NCBI GenBank assembly: GCA_002693605.1
Contig: NZQO01000081.1
Location: 1-23,884 of the forward strand
From: Flavobacteriaceae bacterium
GTDB lineage: Bacteria; Bacteroidota; Bacteroidia; Flavobacteriales; Flavobacteriaceae
Reading direction: 5' to 3'
Length of the DNA: 23,884 nucleotides
In this document: piece by piece, positions 8,736-17,343 of the stretch
Position numbering within the stretch: the stretch's first letter is position 1
Layout: every line of letters starts with the position of its first letter
The notes under the pieces: generated by a model
Told to the model about the DNA's origin: nothing
The model's input: the letters and a program-made list of their open reading frames with translations, nothing else
The model's database searches: none
Made by a program: the position numbers and the translations under genes

Positions 8736-10772
8736 CTATTCCGCCAGCTTCTTGAAATAGTGATATGTGGCCGGCTGGGCCTGTAGGGGTGCTCGTGTGT
8801 TGGTTACATATTCGTTCTGCTGCTCGGCATCAATGCGGCGCGCCTTCACATTGTCGTTTAGCTGTATGTCAATAAGGTCGCGAATGGTCTTTTGGATATC
8901 GCGGTCCAAGACCGGGGTAGCCACCTCGATGCGATGGCTCAGGTTGCGCTTCATCCAGTCGGCAGAGCCGATGTACATCTTCTCCTCTCCGTCATTTCCG
9001 AAGATATAAACCCGCCCGTGCTCCAGGAAACGGTCCAGGATACTCGTTACTACAATATGCTGGCTCTGTCCCTTAATGCCAGGCACCAAACAGCAAATGC
9101 CCCGTACCAATAGCCGTATCTGTACCCCCGCGTTGCTCGCCTCGTACAATAGCCGTATCATCTTTTCGTCTTCTAGGCTGTTCATCTTGGCGATAATGTA
9201 GGCATCCTTGCCCGCCTTGGCGTATTCTATTTCCTTTCGGATAAGCTTTTCGAAGGTTTCGCGCATGGTGAAGGGCGATACCAAGAGCATATCGGGCTTG
9301 GGAATGATCATCTTTCCCTCTAGCACAAGAAAAACCTTATTAATATCTTCGGTAATTTCAGGATGCGCGGTCATTAATCCGAAGTCGGTATAGAGAGTAG
9401 CTGTATTCTCGTTGAAATTGCCCGTGGCGATATAGGCGTAGCGCTTTCGGATGCCATCGGTTTCGCGCTCGATGCACAAGATCTTCGAGTGTATTTTTAT
9501 GGCGGGGAAGCTGTAGATAACACGGGCCCCATTCTCTTCGAAAATGCGGCCCCATTTCAGGTTGTTCTGCTCGTCAAAACGCGCCTTTACCTCTATAAAT
9601 ACCACGACTTCCTTCCCGGCCTTGGCCGCCTGGGCAATGGCATCGTTCAATCGCGACTCGCTCGCCGCGCGGTATATGGTTATTTTAATGGTTTTTACCT
9701 GTGGGTCTACGGCGGCTTCCTCGAGCAAGCGTATGACGGGGTCAAAATGCTGGTACGGGTAGTGTATTAATTGGTCTTTACGATCGATTGCCTCGAAACG
9801 TGAGCTACACTCGGAGAGCACCGGATGTGGCAGCGGTGGCAAATCGATATTGGAAAGTGGCTTGTTGGTTGGGTTCGGGAAGCCCAAGAAATCACGGAAA
9901 TTGTGATAGGTCCCTCCCTTTATGATGTCAGTATTGTAAACGTCCAGTGCATTCATCAGGATTTCTTGGAAGGCTACGGGCATTTTCGGGTCGATAAGCA
10001 AGCGGGTGGCCTGGCCGGTCTGCCGTTTCGGGAGCGATTTCTTTATCTTTTCCTTCAGGTTTCCGGAAAACTCGTCTTCGATGTACAGTTCGGCATCCCT
10101 CGATTTCTTGATTGAATAATACGTCACGTCCTGCTCCTGTTTCATGCTCTGGCGCAAGTTGTATTTCAGGATATCGTCTATAAAGGTAATGTAGTACTTC
10201 CCGTTGTGCTTCGGAAAGGAGAAAAAGCGCGGCTCGTCCTCGGGTATTTGAACCAGCTGAAATTCATCTTTCGATAGCATCGCGCCCAGGTACAGCGATT
10301 CGTTCTTGATAAAGACGGTGTCCTTGCTTGAGCAGGGGTTGCAGCTAATCTGTAATTTTTCCTTCAGGGTGTCCTGAAAATAGGTTTTGGCAATTTCCTT
10401 TTGGGTGGCCGAAAACTCAGTATACGAAATAAGATGGATATCGTTCTTTTTAAGGTCTGGAATAATATCTTCCTTGAAGATACGCCCAAATTGCTGTTGC
10501 TGAATATCTACCTGCTTCTTGATTTCCTTTAGGACCTTGTTGGGCTTGGTAATGAGCTTTTTTCGAAGGGGTTTCTCTATTTTCTTTATTTGGCGAATGT
10601 CTGATACCCGTACCCTGAAAAACTCATCGAGGTTGGAGGAAAATATTGCCAAGAACTTAATGCGCTCGTACAGGGGGTTGCGGGTGTCTGCTGCTTCCTG
10701 AAGTACGCGGTGGTTAAAGCGGAGCCAAGAAAGGTCGCGATGAAAGTATTTGGTATTGTACAATTTTGCCAT
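8736..10772 (-). CDS. ppk1: polyphosphate kinase 1
   Basis: Reversibly transfers the terminal phosphate of ATP to inorganic polyphosphate. The 678-residue length and order of domains fit PPK1: an N-terminal helical domain (YFHRDLSWLRFNHRVLQEA at 9-27, FSSNLDEFFRVRV at 44-56), a middle domain, and two phospholipase-D-like C-terminal domains. The phosphorylated catalytic histidine is His428 in AIKIHSKILC, the second conserved histidine is His585 in FLEHGRVY, and YIGSADWM follows at about 600. All key residues are present, so the enzyme should be active. Its stop is 2 bp from the stop of the convergent App1-type gene. A TACTTTG on the minus strand at 10841-10847 may be part of its promoter, but no -33 element is clear. 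Confidence 0.95.
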   Translation of the reverse strand: MAKLYNTKYFHRDLSWLRFNHRVLQEAADTRNPLYERIKFLAIFSSNLDEFFRVRVSDIRQIKKIEKPLRKKLITKPNKVLKEIKKQVDIQQQQFGRIFKEDIIPDLKKNDIHLISYTEFSATQKEIAKTYFQDTLKEKLQISCNPCSSKDTVFIKNESLYLGAMLSKDEFQLVQIPEDEPRFFSFPKHNGKYYITFIDDILKYNLRQSMKQEQDVTYYSIKKSRDAELYIEDEFSGNLKEKIKKSLPKRQTGQATRLLIDPKMPVAFQEILMNALDVYNTDIIKGGTYHNFRDFLGFPNPTNKPLSNIDLPPLPHPVLSECSSRFEAIDRKDQLIHYPYQHFDPVIRLLEEAAVDPQVKTIKITIYRAASESRLNDAIAQAAKAGKEVVVFIEVKARFDEQNNLKWGRIFEENGARVIYSFPAIKIHSKILCIERETDGIRKRYAYIATGNFNENTATLYTDFGLMTAHPEITEDINKVFLVLEGKMIIPKPDMLLVSPFTMRETFEKLIRKEIEYAKAGKDAYIIAKMNSLEDEKMIRLLYEASNAGVQIRLLVRGICCLVPGIKGQSQHIVVTSILDRFLEHGRVYIFGNDGEEKMYIGSADWMKRNLSHRIEVATPVLDRDIQKTIRDLIDIQLNDNVKARRIDAEQQNEYVTNTRAPLQAQPATYHYFKKLAE

Positions 10773-10893
10773 AGGAATACCTCTGTGAGACGGTACTGTT
10801 ATTGGCCCAGCGTTATCATGCGACGCAGGCGCCCTATTGGCAAAGTACGTAATTATAGCCCGAAGCGGGTGTGGGCAGTATGTTAAGTTTTAA

Positions 10894-11508
10894 CTAAAAA
10901 AGCCCGTGTAGCTCGGCATCGATCTTACTTATAACCAAGCCCAGGTCTTCGGGCGAATCGACAAAGTTGAGGTTGTCTACGTCTACCACCAGTAGGTTTC
11001 CCTTTGCATAATCGTGGATCCAAGCTTCGTACCGTTCGTTAAGTCGGCTCAGGTAATCGATGCTAATGGAATTTTCATAATCGCGCCCTCGCTTGTGAAT
11101 TTGGTTCACCAGGTTCGGAATACTGCTGCGCAGGTAAATGAGTAAGTCGGGCCCCTCGGTAACGCTCTCCATCAAATCGAACAGCGAGCGGTAATTTTCG
11201 TAATCGCGGTTGGTCATGAGCCCCATGGCGTGTAAGTTGGGCGCAAAGATATAGGCGTCTTCGTAGATTGTGCGATCCTGTATAACATCCTTCCCCTTTT
11301 CGCGAATCTCCAAAATTTGCCGAAACCGGCTGTTTAGGAAATAGATTTGCAGGTTAAAGGACCAACGCTCCATCTTGTTGTAAAAATCGTCCAAGTAGGG
11401 GTTGTCCTCCACGTCCTCGTACTGAGGTTTCCACTTGTAGTGTTTGGCCAACAATCGGGTTAGGGTGGTTTTTCCAGAGCCTATATTTCCTGCAATCGCA
11501 ACGTGCAT
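10894..11508 (-). CDS. deoxynucleoside kinase
   Basis: A 204-residue kinase of the deoxyadenosine/deoxyguanosine kinase-like group that salvages deoxynucleosides to monophosphates. The P-loop GNIGSGKTT is at 7-15, DRTIYEDAYIFA is the DRx motif near the substrate site, and RGRDYENSI fits the arginine-rich lid. The specificity (dA, dG, dC) cannot be read from sequence by eye. The start codon lies 5 bp after the end of the upstream secreted-protein gene, so the two are probably co-transcribed. The 121-bp gap to ppk1 shows no convincing terminator. Confidence 0.9.
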   Translation of the reverse strand: MHVAIAGNIGSGKTTLTRLLAKHYKWKPQYEDVEDNPYLDDFYNKMERWSFNLQIYFLNSRFRQILEIREKGKDVIQDRTIYEDAYIFAPNLHAMGLMTNRDYENYRSLFDLMESVTEGPDLLIYLRSSIPNLVNQIHKRGRDYENSISIDYLSRLNERYEAWIHDYAKGNLLVVDVDNLNFVDSPEDLGLVISKIDAELHGLF

Positions 11509-11513
11509 ATCGC

Positions 11514-12320
11514 TTAGTTCTTTGGGAGGGTTAGTGTAAGGGTGCGGAGGTTCTTTCCGTCGTAAAGATACAGGAAATCTTGGGTTAGGTGCAAATCCTT
11601 AAGGCTGTTTTCAGACAGGGGCAGGGCTATTTTCCGAAAGGGTGCAAGGGGTTCATCTTGCGACAGTTTCGCCACGAAAACGAGCTCGTTGCCACGCAGG
11701 GCGAAAACATTTTCGTTCTGTTGGTATATTTTGTCGAAACCGTGGGCGTCCATTTCGGCCAACAGGCTTCCGTAAATGTTGAAGGCGCGAATTTTTTTAT
11801 CGGTCAGAGTATAGCAATAGTTGAAATTGCTGGCGATGGACTTTAAGCTTCCGGTGAAGGGCTGCGAGACGACGGTTTCCAACAACAATCTATAATTAAA
11901 GAGTTCCAATTGCTGCGTATCCATATTGAACAGCCACAACCTATTGTTGCCCGCATTTGTAGCCGCCCCCACATTGATGAAGTTGGGAAGGTTGTTGAAG
12001 TTGATCCTTTCAATCTCGTTCAACCTATTGTCTACAAACACCACTGTATTGGTATCTCGATAGAAAATGACCACCTTCAGCGGATTTATTATGTCAACCT
12101 GGGCTATTGGCCCAAGCTGGAAATCGTTGAAGACATAGTTCCCGTCGGTTCCGGTCTTGTGCAGGACCATATCCTTGATAAAATATAGACTTTTATAGGT
12201 GTCCACGCCCACGAACGAGGTAGCGTTAAGGGGTGTTACAGCGACCTCCTTAGCCTCCTGCGCATCGACCGTATACAGACAGAATATGATTAAAAAGGAA
12301 AATAGTGCGATGGCTTTCAT
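11514..12320 (-). CDS. secreted propeller-like protein of unknown function
   Basis: About 268 residues from the ATG at 12320 (MKAIALFSFLIIFCLYTVDAQ, a standard signal peptide). An upstream in-frame ATG at 12347 would add MVFRIFTII and spoil the normal signal-peptide N terminus, so it is not preferred. The mature part is built of repeated short strands with patterns such as GVDTYKSLYFIKDMVLHK, KVVIFYRDTNTVVFVDNRL and NNRLWLFNMDTQQLELFN, suggesting a beta-propeller-like repeat fold. No catalytic motif is seen. It lies 5 bp before the deoxynucleoside kinase. Linkage of a periplasmic protein to a nucleoside kinase gives no clear functional hint. Confidence 0.75.
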   Translation of the reverse strand: MKAIALFSFLIIFCLYTVDAQEAKEVAVTPLNATSFVGVDTYKSLYFIKDMVLHKTGTDGNYVFNDFQLGPIAQVDIINPLKVVIFYRDTNTVVFVDNRLNEIERINFNNLPNFINVGAATNAGNNRLWLFNMDTQQLELFNYRLLLETVVSQPFTGSLKSIASNFNYCYTLTDKKIRAFNIYGSLLAEMDAHGFDKIYQQNENVFALRGNELVFVAKLSQDEPLAPFRKIALPLSENSLKDLHLTQDFLYLYDGKNLRTLTLTLPKN

Positions 12321-12438
12321 AATGATGGTGAAGATACGAAATACCAACTCAACTGTGGAGCGTTCAGCGCGGTTTTAGAAAGGGCACCTTCCCCTACCGT
12401 ATTCAAATAGTCAGGGTTAATATTAGTAAAAACAACCA

Positions 12439-12452
12439 ATTGGGGCCCCAAT
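12439..12452. promoter_or_regulatory. 14-bp perfect palindrome in a divergent intergenic region
   Basis: ATTGGGGCCCCAAT reads the same on both strands. It sits in the 227-bp gap between the propeller-like gene (minus) and the GLPGLI gene (plus), where a dimeric regulator could act on either. Without a loop it is a poor hairpin. Operator function is inferred only from symmetry and place. Confidence 0.35.
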
Positions 12453-12547
12453 AACTGCGCTAGGTTAAACCTTTTAGCGACAATGGTGTCAAGCTATAAT
12501 GTAACAAATCTTCATTATTACTACCTATAGGATACTTAATCTAGCGT

Positions 12548-13429
12548 ATGAAAAAAATTACCTTATTACTGGTGCTGTTAATTACGGCTACCGCATTTTC
12601 CCAGACCATTAGCGGGAAAGCCTATTACGAGTCTAAGACGACGATCGATATGGACAATATCGGGAGCCGCGAAATGAGCGAGGACATTAAGAAAATGATT
12701 GCCGATAGAATGAAGAGCATGCTCGAAAAGACATTCATCCTCACCTTCAACAATACGGAATCTATTTACAAGGAAGAGGAAAAACTGGCAGCTGGCGGGG
12801 GCAACCCATTTTTTGGGGCCATGATGAGTAGTTTTACGGCCGGCGCACAATACAAGAACCTCGAGGAAAATCTGCTTCTAGAGGAGCGGGAATTCTTCGG
12901 AAAGGAATTTCTCATAAAGGATAGCCTCTCGGCCCTTTCTTGGGAGGTGGGGAAGGAATCTAAACAGATTGGGCAATATATTGCCATTAAGGCAACAGCC
13001 GTAAAGAAAATAGACGAGAACGATTTCAGTATGGCGCGGCGTCGCAATCGCGATAACAACGACGCGGAAAAGAAGGAGGCCGCGAAAGATCAGGATACAG
13101 TGAAAAAGGAAGCGGGAGACCCGTGGGATGAAATTGAAGTGCCCAAGGAGGTTATAGTAACGGCCTGGTTCACCCCTCAAATTCCCGTGGGCAACGGGCC
13201 GGGCGAGTATGCTGGCCTACCTGGCCTCATCTTGGAGCTTAATGCCTATAGAACCACGATACTCTGTTCCAAAATTATCCTCAATCCTTCCGATGCCGAG
13301 ACCATCGAGCCCCCCAAAAAGGGCGATAAGGTAACCCGTGCGGAATTTAACGCATTGGTGAAGGAGAAAATGGAGGAAATGCGCGAGAATTTCCGAGGGC
13401 GCGGCGGCCGTCGTGGCGGTAGGGGATAA
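12548..13429 (+). CDS. GLPGLI family protein (secreted)
   Basis: A 293-residue exported protein. MKKITLLLVLLITATAFSQ is a clear signal peptide. GLPGLI at 223-228, within YAGLPGLILELN, is the family-defining motif, preceded by AWFTPQIPVGNGPGEY. Residues 163-190 form a highly charged linker (RRRNRDNND, then EKKEAAKDQ) and the C terminus is an Arg/Gly tail, RGRGGRRGGRG. Function of the family is unknown. In Bacteroidetes these genes often stand beside TonB-receptor-like genes, as here: a large outer-membrane receptor-like gene starts 123 bp downstream on the same strand. A shared role at the cell envelope is an inference from that pairing. Confidence 0.88.
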   Translation: MKKITLLLVLLITATAFSQTISGKAYYESKTTIDMDNIGSREMSEDIKKMIADRMKSMLEKTFILTFNNTESIYKEEEKLAAGGGNPFFGAMMSSFTAGAQYKNLEENLLLEEREFFGKEFLIKDSLSALSWEVGKESKQIGQYIAIKATAVKKIDENDFSMARRRNRDNNDAEKKEAAKDQDTVKKEAGDPWDEIEVPKEVIVTAWFTPQIPVGNGPGEYAGLPGLILELNAYRTTILCSKIILNPSDAETIEPPKKGDKVTRAEFNALVKEKMEEMRENFRGRGGRRGGRG

Positions 13430-13552
13430 ATTCGGTACAACGAATTTCCGAAGCAGTAGGAATTACTTTTCCGAAGCCTGAAAAATAGTCCACCTTATAG
13501 ATTTAATTCGAGAACGAGCATTGCAAGACCGCTCTCACCACCAACCCATTTT

Positions 13553-16288
13553 ATGAAAAATATAATTGTAAGCGCCCTTCTCACATTCTGTATAGGTAGC
13601 GTGGCCCTCGGGCAGTCTATTACCGTACGCGGATTTATAAAGGACAGTATTGGTGAACCGTTGGAACTCGCCAATGTAATTGCTACCGAGCCCAGCTCTG
13701 GAGCAATCGAGTCGTACGCCATTACCAATTACGAGGGACGCTACCAGCTGGACCTGCCCGTGGGTTTCAGCTATGTGCTGCGGGCCAGTTTCCTGGGGTA
13801 CGAGACCCAGGAAAAACAGCTTACCGTGCCCGAAAATGCCGATGACCTATCGCTCAACTTTACGCTAAACAGTTTGGCCGATGAGCTGGAAGGAGTCGAA
13901 ATTGTATATGAAATGCCGGTAACCGTTAAAGGCGATACGATTGTCTACAACGCCGATAGTTTCAATCGGGGCGATGAGCGCAAATTGGGCGATGTATTGA
14001 AGAATCTGCCCGGGGTCGAGGTAAACGATGACGGTGAGATACAGATAGAGGGGAAAACGGTTCAGAAGGTAATGGTGGAGGGGAAAGATTTCTTTGACGG
14101 CGACTCCAAGCTGGCTACCAAGAATATCCCTGCCGATGCCGTAGATAAAGTAGAAGTACTGCGGAATTACAACGAGGTAGGGCAAATGCGCGGCCTTGGA
14201 AATGACCAGGATAACATCGCCATAAATATCCGGCTCAAGGAAGGGAAGAAAAAGTTCTGGTTTGGCGAAGTAACGGCGGGCGCCGGAATTTCCGATAGCG
14301 ACGAGCGCGGAAGGTACCTTGCCCACCCGAAACTCTTTTACTACAGTCCTGATTATAGCTTGAACTTCATTACCGATTTTAACAACATTGGCGAGGTGCC
14401 GTTCACCTTTCGCGATTATTTCAACTTCACCGGCGGTTTCCGAAATTTCAACCAGGGGGGCGGCACCCGTTTCGATATCAATGACAGCGGACTCGGTTTC
14501 GCGGTAACCCAAAACGATAGGGCAAACGAAATCGAGGCGGGGTTCCTTGCCGGAAATTTCAGTTGGAACACGAGCGAGGCGCTTAGTTTGAGCGGCTTCG
14601 GAATACTTTCAGACAACAAGACCGATATAGTGAACAATTCCGTAAGGCAGTATATTGCCTCGGGTATAACCGAGACCACGCTATCGGCCAATGACCAGCG
14701 CAATCAGTTAGCGATGCTGAAGTTGAGCGGCGTCTATAAACCGAGCTCCGATTTCCAATTAGATTATGATGCCTTGGTGAAAACGGCCAAGCAGACCGAA
14801 GATGCCAATACGCTCTCTCAGTTCCAGGCTATCTCCAACGATATCGTGGAAGAAAAGGAAAACCGGCCAACCTCGTTCAACCAGAACATTAATGCGTATT
14901 ATACGTTAGACGAGAAGAACATCTTTGCCGGGCAACTGCAGCATCTGTACCAAGATGAGGATCCGTTTTACCGCGCCGTACAGGATGTGCTCCCCTTTCC
15001 GGGAATCCTGCCGGTAGATTCCACCCAGAATCGGTTTAACATCAATCAACGCAAGAACGTGGAAACCCACAAGGTAGACGGGAAGGTAGACTATTATTAC
15101 GTGCTGAACAACACCAGCAACCTAAACTTGACCTTGGGTGCTACCTATAGCCGTCAGCAATTCGATTCCAGTATTTTCCAGCTATTGGATAACGGTACTT
15201 CGGAAAATTTAAGCGAAACCCCCGAAATAGGGGGCGAGAACCTACCCTTATCCAATGATGTGCAATTTAATTTCACCGATGCCTTTTTCGGGCTGCACTA
15301 CAAGGTGAAGCTGGGCGAGTTTATAGTTACGCCCGGTGTTACCCTGCACAATTACAACGTACGCAATGAGCAGTTGGGCCTAAGCACCGAGCAGGAAAAT
15401 TGGTTGCTGTTACCCGATGTGAATGCCATCTGGGAAATTAAGAGTAGCGAGAGCCTGCGTTTTAACTACGCGATGGCTGCGCAGTACACCGACGTTAACG
15501 ATTATGCCGAGGCATTTGTTTTTAACAACTACAACCGGCTGTTTCGCGGTAACCGCTTTTTGGAAAATGCGCTGTCGCACTCCTATAACTTGACGTATTT
15601 CAGCTTTAATATGTTCAACTATACCAATGTGAGTGCCAATTTGAGCTACACCCGCAATGTTGAAGGGATTAAGAGCAATACCGAGATCATTGCCATTAAC
15701 CAGGTAGGTTCGCCATTCAATATAGATAGCAACTTTCCAGACGAAACTTTTTCCGCTTTTGGAAGATTTAGCAAGCGCATCAAGAAGCTACAGTTTAGCC
15801 TCAATGCGAACCTGAGCCTCAACAAATCGAACAACCTCATTAACGACGCCATTAGGGAGAGCGAGAGTTTTACCCAAAACTATCGGGCCAGCGTACGCAG
15901 CAGTTTTCGGGAGTGGCCCAATTTTGAAGCGGGCTATCGCGTAACAATTAACGACTACGATAACGGCGGGCTGCAACAAACCTTCTATACACAGCGCCCC
16001 TTTGCGAGCGTAGATGTAAATTTCCTGAAGCATTTCAGCTTCAGTGCGGAGTGGGACTATTACGACTATACCAACGAGGCCAATACAGTTGAGAACAACT
16101 ATTCGTTCGTGAACGCGGATTTGTTCTACAAAAATGGCGACAGCCCGTGGGAGTTCAAGCTGCAGGTTGACAACGTCCTGAATACCGAGTTCATTAATAA
16201 CGATAGCTTTAACGAGCAGTTCAATACAACCACGCAGTATTTTGTGTTGCCGCGAATTATGATGTTGATTGTTCGGTACGAACTTTAG
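13553..16288 (+). CDS. TonB-dependent receptor-like outer-membrane beta-barrel protein
   Basis: A 911-residue outer-membrane protein. Residues 1-20 are a signal peptide (MKNIIVSALLTFCIGSVALG). About 22-105 is a carboxypeptidase-regulatory-like domain (ITVRGFIKDSIGEPLELANV, then NYEGRYQLDLP and FLGYETQEK). About 125-235 is plug-like (DVLKNLPGVEVNDDGEIQIE). The rest is a long array of aromatic-rich strands forming the barrel. The protein ends in RYEL rather than the usual aromatic residue. No SusD partner gene lies next to it, so it is not a classical SusC/D glycan importer; the substrate is unknown. The GLPGLI gene immediately upstream is the likely partner. Confidence 0.88.
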   Translation: MKNIIVSALLTFCIGSVALGQSITVRGFIKDSIGEPLELANVIATEPSSGAIESYAITNYEGRYQLDLPVGFSYVLRASFLGYETQEKQLTVPENADDLSLNFTLNSLADELEGVEIVYEMPVTVKGDTIVYNADSFNRGDERKLGDVLKNLPGVEVNDDGEIQIEGKTVQKVMVEGKDFFDGDSKLATKNIPADAVDKVEVLRNYNEVGQMRGLGNDQDNIAINIRLKEGKKKFWFGEVTAGAGISDSDERGRYLAHPKLFYYSPDYSLNFITDFNNIGEVPFTFRDYFNFTGGFRNFNQGGGTRFDINDSGLGFAVTQNDRANEIEAGFLAGNFSWNTSEALSLSGFGILSDNKTDIVNNSVRQYIASGITETTLSANDQRNQLAMLKLSGVYKPSSDFQLDYDALVKTAKQTEDANTLSQFQAISNDIVEEKENRPTSFNQNINAYYTLDEKNIFAGQLQHLYQDEDPFYRAVQDVLPFPGILPVDSTQNRFNINQRKNVETHKVDGKVDYYYVLNNTSNLNLTLGATYSRQQFDSSIFQLLDNGTSENLSETPEIGGENLPLSNDVQFNFTDAFFGLHYKVKLGEFIVTPGVTLHNYNVRNEQLGLSTEQENWLLLPDVNAIWEIKSSESLRFNYAMAAQYTDVNDYAEAFVFNNYNRLFRGNRFLENALSHSYNLTYFSFNMFNYTNVSANLSYTRNVEGIKSNTEIIAINQVGSPFNIDSNFPDETFSAFGRFSKRIKKLQFSLNANLSLNKSNNLINDAIRESESFTQNYRASVRSSFREWPNFEAGYRVTINDYDNGGLQQTFYTQRPFASVDVNFLKHFSFSAEWDYYDYTNEANTVENNYSFVNADLFYKNGDSPWEFKLQVDNVLNTEFINNDSFNEQFNTTTQYFVLPRIMMLIVRYEL

Positions 16289-16310
16289 TTTCGGAAACTT
16301 TCAGAAGCAA

Positions 16311-16337
16311 TTGCCATTACCATTTTTAGTATCTTTC
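16311..16337 (+). promoter_or_regulatory. possible promoter of the DUF4230 gene
   Basis: TTG at 16311-16313, a 16-nt spacer and TATCTTTC at 16330-16337 (one mismatch to TAnnTTTG), followed by ACC. The spacer is slightly short. It is 15 bp before the ATG at 16353. Confidence 0.45.
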
Positions 16338-16352
16338 ACCTAAAATCGTACT

Positions 16353-16967
16353 ATGCGCAATATTGTCTTCGGAATGGTTCTCGCCCTGCTAATCGTCTTC
16401 GGTTTTCGTTATTGCGAGCACCAGAAGGACGCGCGCGAAACCCTGCAGGCCAATACGGCACTGCTTGAAAAGGAATTGAAGAACGTGGGGAAGTTAATAG
16501 TTACCGAAGGCAGCTATGCCCAGGTCTTCACCTATGAAGATTGGAAGAAGTTTTATATCGATGTATTCTCGGCGAGAAAAAAGGCGCTCGTGGTCGTAAA
16601 TGCCAAGGCGACCATCGCCTACGATTTGAGCAAGGTAATTACCGAGATAGACGAGGCGAACAAAACGGTAACCATTACGCACATTCCCGAGGCAGAGCTG
16701 AGCATAAACCCCAATATTGAATATTACGATGTACAGCAGGACTACCTGAACCAATTTGAGGCGGAAGATTACAATAAGATAAAGGCGAGGGTAGAACGCG
16801 AGCTACGCCAAAAAATAACCGCTTCCACCTTGGTCACCAATGCGGAAAACCGGCTCCTCTCAGAACTTCAGAAAATTTACATCCTCACCAACAGTATGGG
16901 TTGGACCCTGCGGTATAAAAACGACGCCATCTCTTCGGAAGAGGCGCTACAGGAGATTCTCCCTTAA
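16353..16967 (+). CDS. DUF4230 domain-containing membrane-anchored protein
   Basis: A 204-residue protein with one N-terminal membrane helix (NIVFGMVLALLIVFGFRY) and a soluble domain of the DUF4230 type, probably outside the inner membrane. Recognisable stretches are LIVTEGSYAQVFTYED, KKALVVVNAKATIAYDLSKV and TITHIPEAELSINPNI. The biological role of DUF4230 is unknown. It seems to be transcribed alone. It ends 57 bp before the stop of the convergent rhodanese gene, and I see no convincing terminator in that gap. Confidence 0.85.
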   Translation: MRNIVFGMVLALLIVFGFRYCEHQKDARETLQANTALLEKELKNVGKLIVTEGSYAQVFTYEDWKKFYIDVFSARKKALVVVNAKATIAYDLSKVITEIDEANKTVTITHIPEAELSINPNIEYYDVQQDYLNQFEAEDYNKIKARVERELRQKITASTLVTNAENRLLSELQKIYILTNSMGWTLRYKNDAISSEEALQEILP

Positions 16968-17024
16968 AGAAAGAATGTTATTTCTTCTTCGGAAATAGTA
17001 GGCCAAGCCTGCTCGGCAAGTTCG

Positions 17025-17333
17025 TTATTGAAGCTTTTCGTACAGCGATGCATAGCCCCCGCCGTTCATGGTCTCCACCCCGTTTTTGCGCAACAAGGCG
17101 GCCGCTGTTGCACTGCGCATACCGCTGGCACAGCACGTAATGACGGGTTTGTTCCATTTTTTTACGTCCGAAACGCGAGCGCCCAATTGCTGTAGCGGGA
17201 TGTGCCTAGAACCTGGAATCGCTCCCGATTCGTACTCCGCCTTGGTGCGCACGTCCAATATGACCGCCTCGCGGGCTTGAAATTCCTTGACTTTTTTTGA
17301 TTTGTTTCCGAAGAGAAAATCGAATATTCCCAT
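17025..17333 (-). CDS. rhodanese-like domain protein
   Basis: A single-domain 102-residue rhodanese. The loop CASGMRS (68-74) holds the catalytic Cys68 in the C-x4-R arrangement, preceded by a second Cys67. AVILDVRTKAEYESGAIPGS is the usual N-terminal motif. It is likely to move sulfur (sulfane transfer) in the cytoplasm; the partner is unknown. The frame is open upstream to 17417, but those 28 residues overlap the end of the hydroxylase gene and are unlike the family, so the start is ATG at 17333 (MGIFDFLFGNKSKK). It lies 10 bp after the hydroxylase stop, so it is probably co-transcribed with it. Confidence 0.88.
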   Translation of the reverse strand: MGIFDFLFGNKSKKVKEFQAREAVILDVRTKAEYESGAIPGSRHIPLQQLGARVSDVKKWNKPVITCCASGMRSATAAALLRKNGVETMNGGGYASLYEKLQ

Positions 17334-17343
17334 AGCAATGTTT

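Noticed and set aside
12495..12500. TATAAT resembling a sigma-70 -10 box before the GLPGLI gene
   Set aside because: Bacteroidetes promoters use TAnnTTTG rather than TATAAT, and no TTG element is correctly spaced; likely chance in A+T-rich DNA.
13865..14512. 215-codon minus-strand frame inside the TonB-like receptor gene
   Set aside because: Antisense shadow of a convincing receptor gene; low-complexity composition and no start signal.
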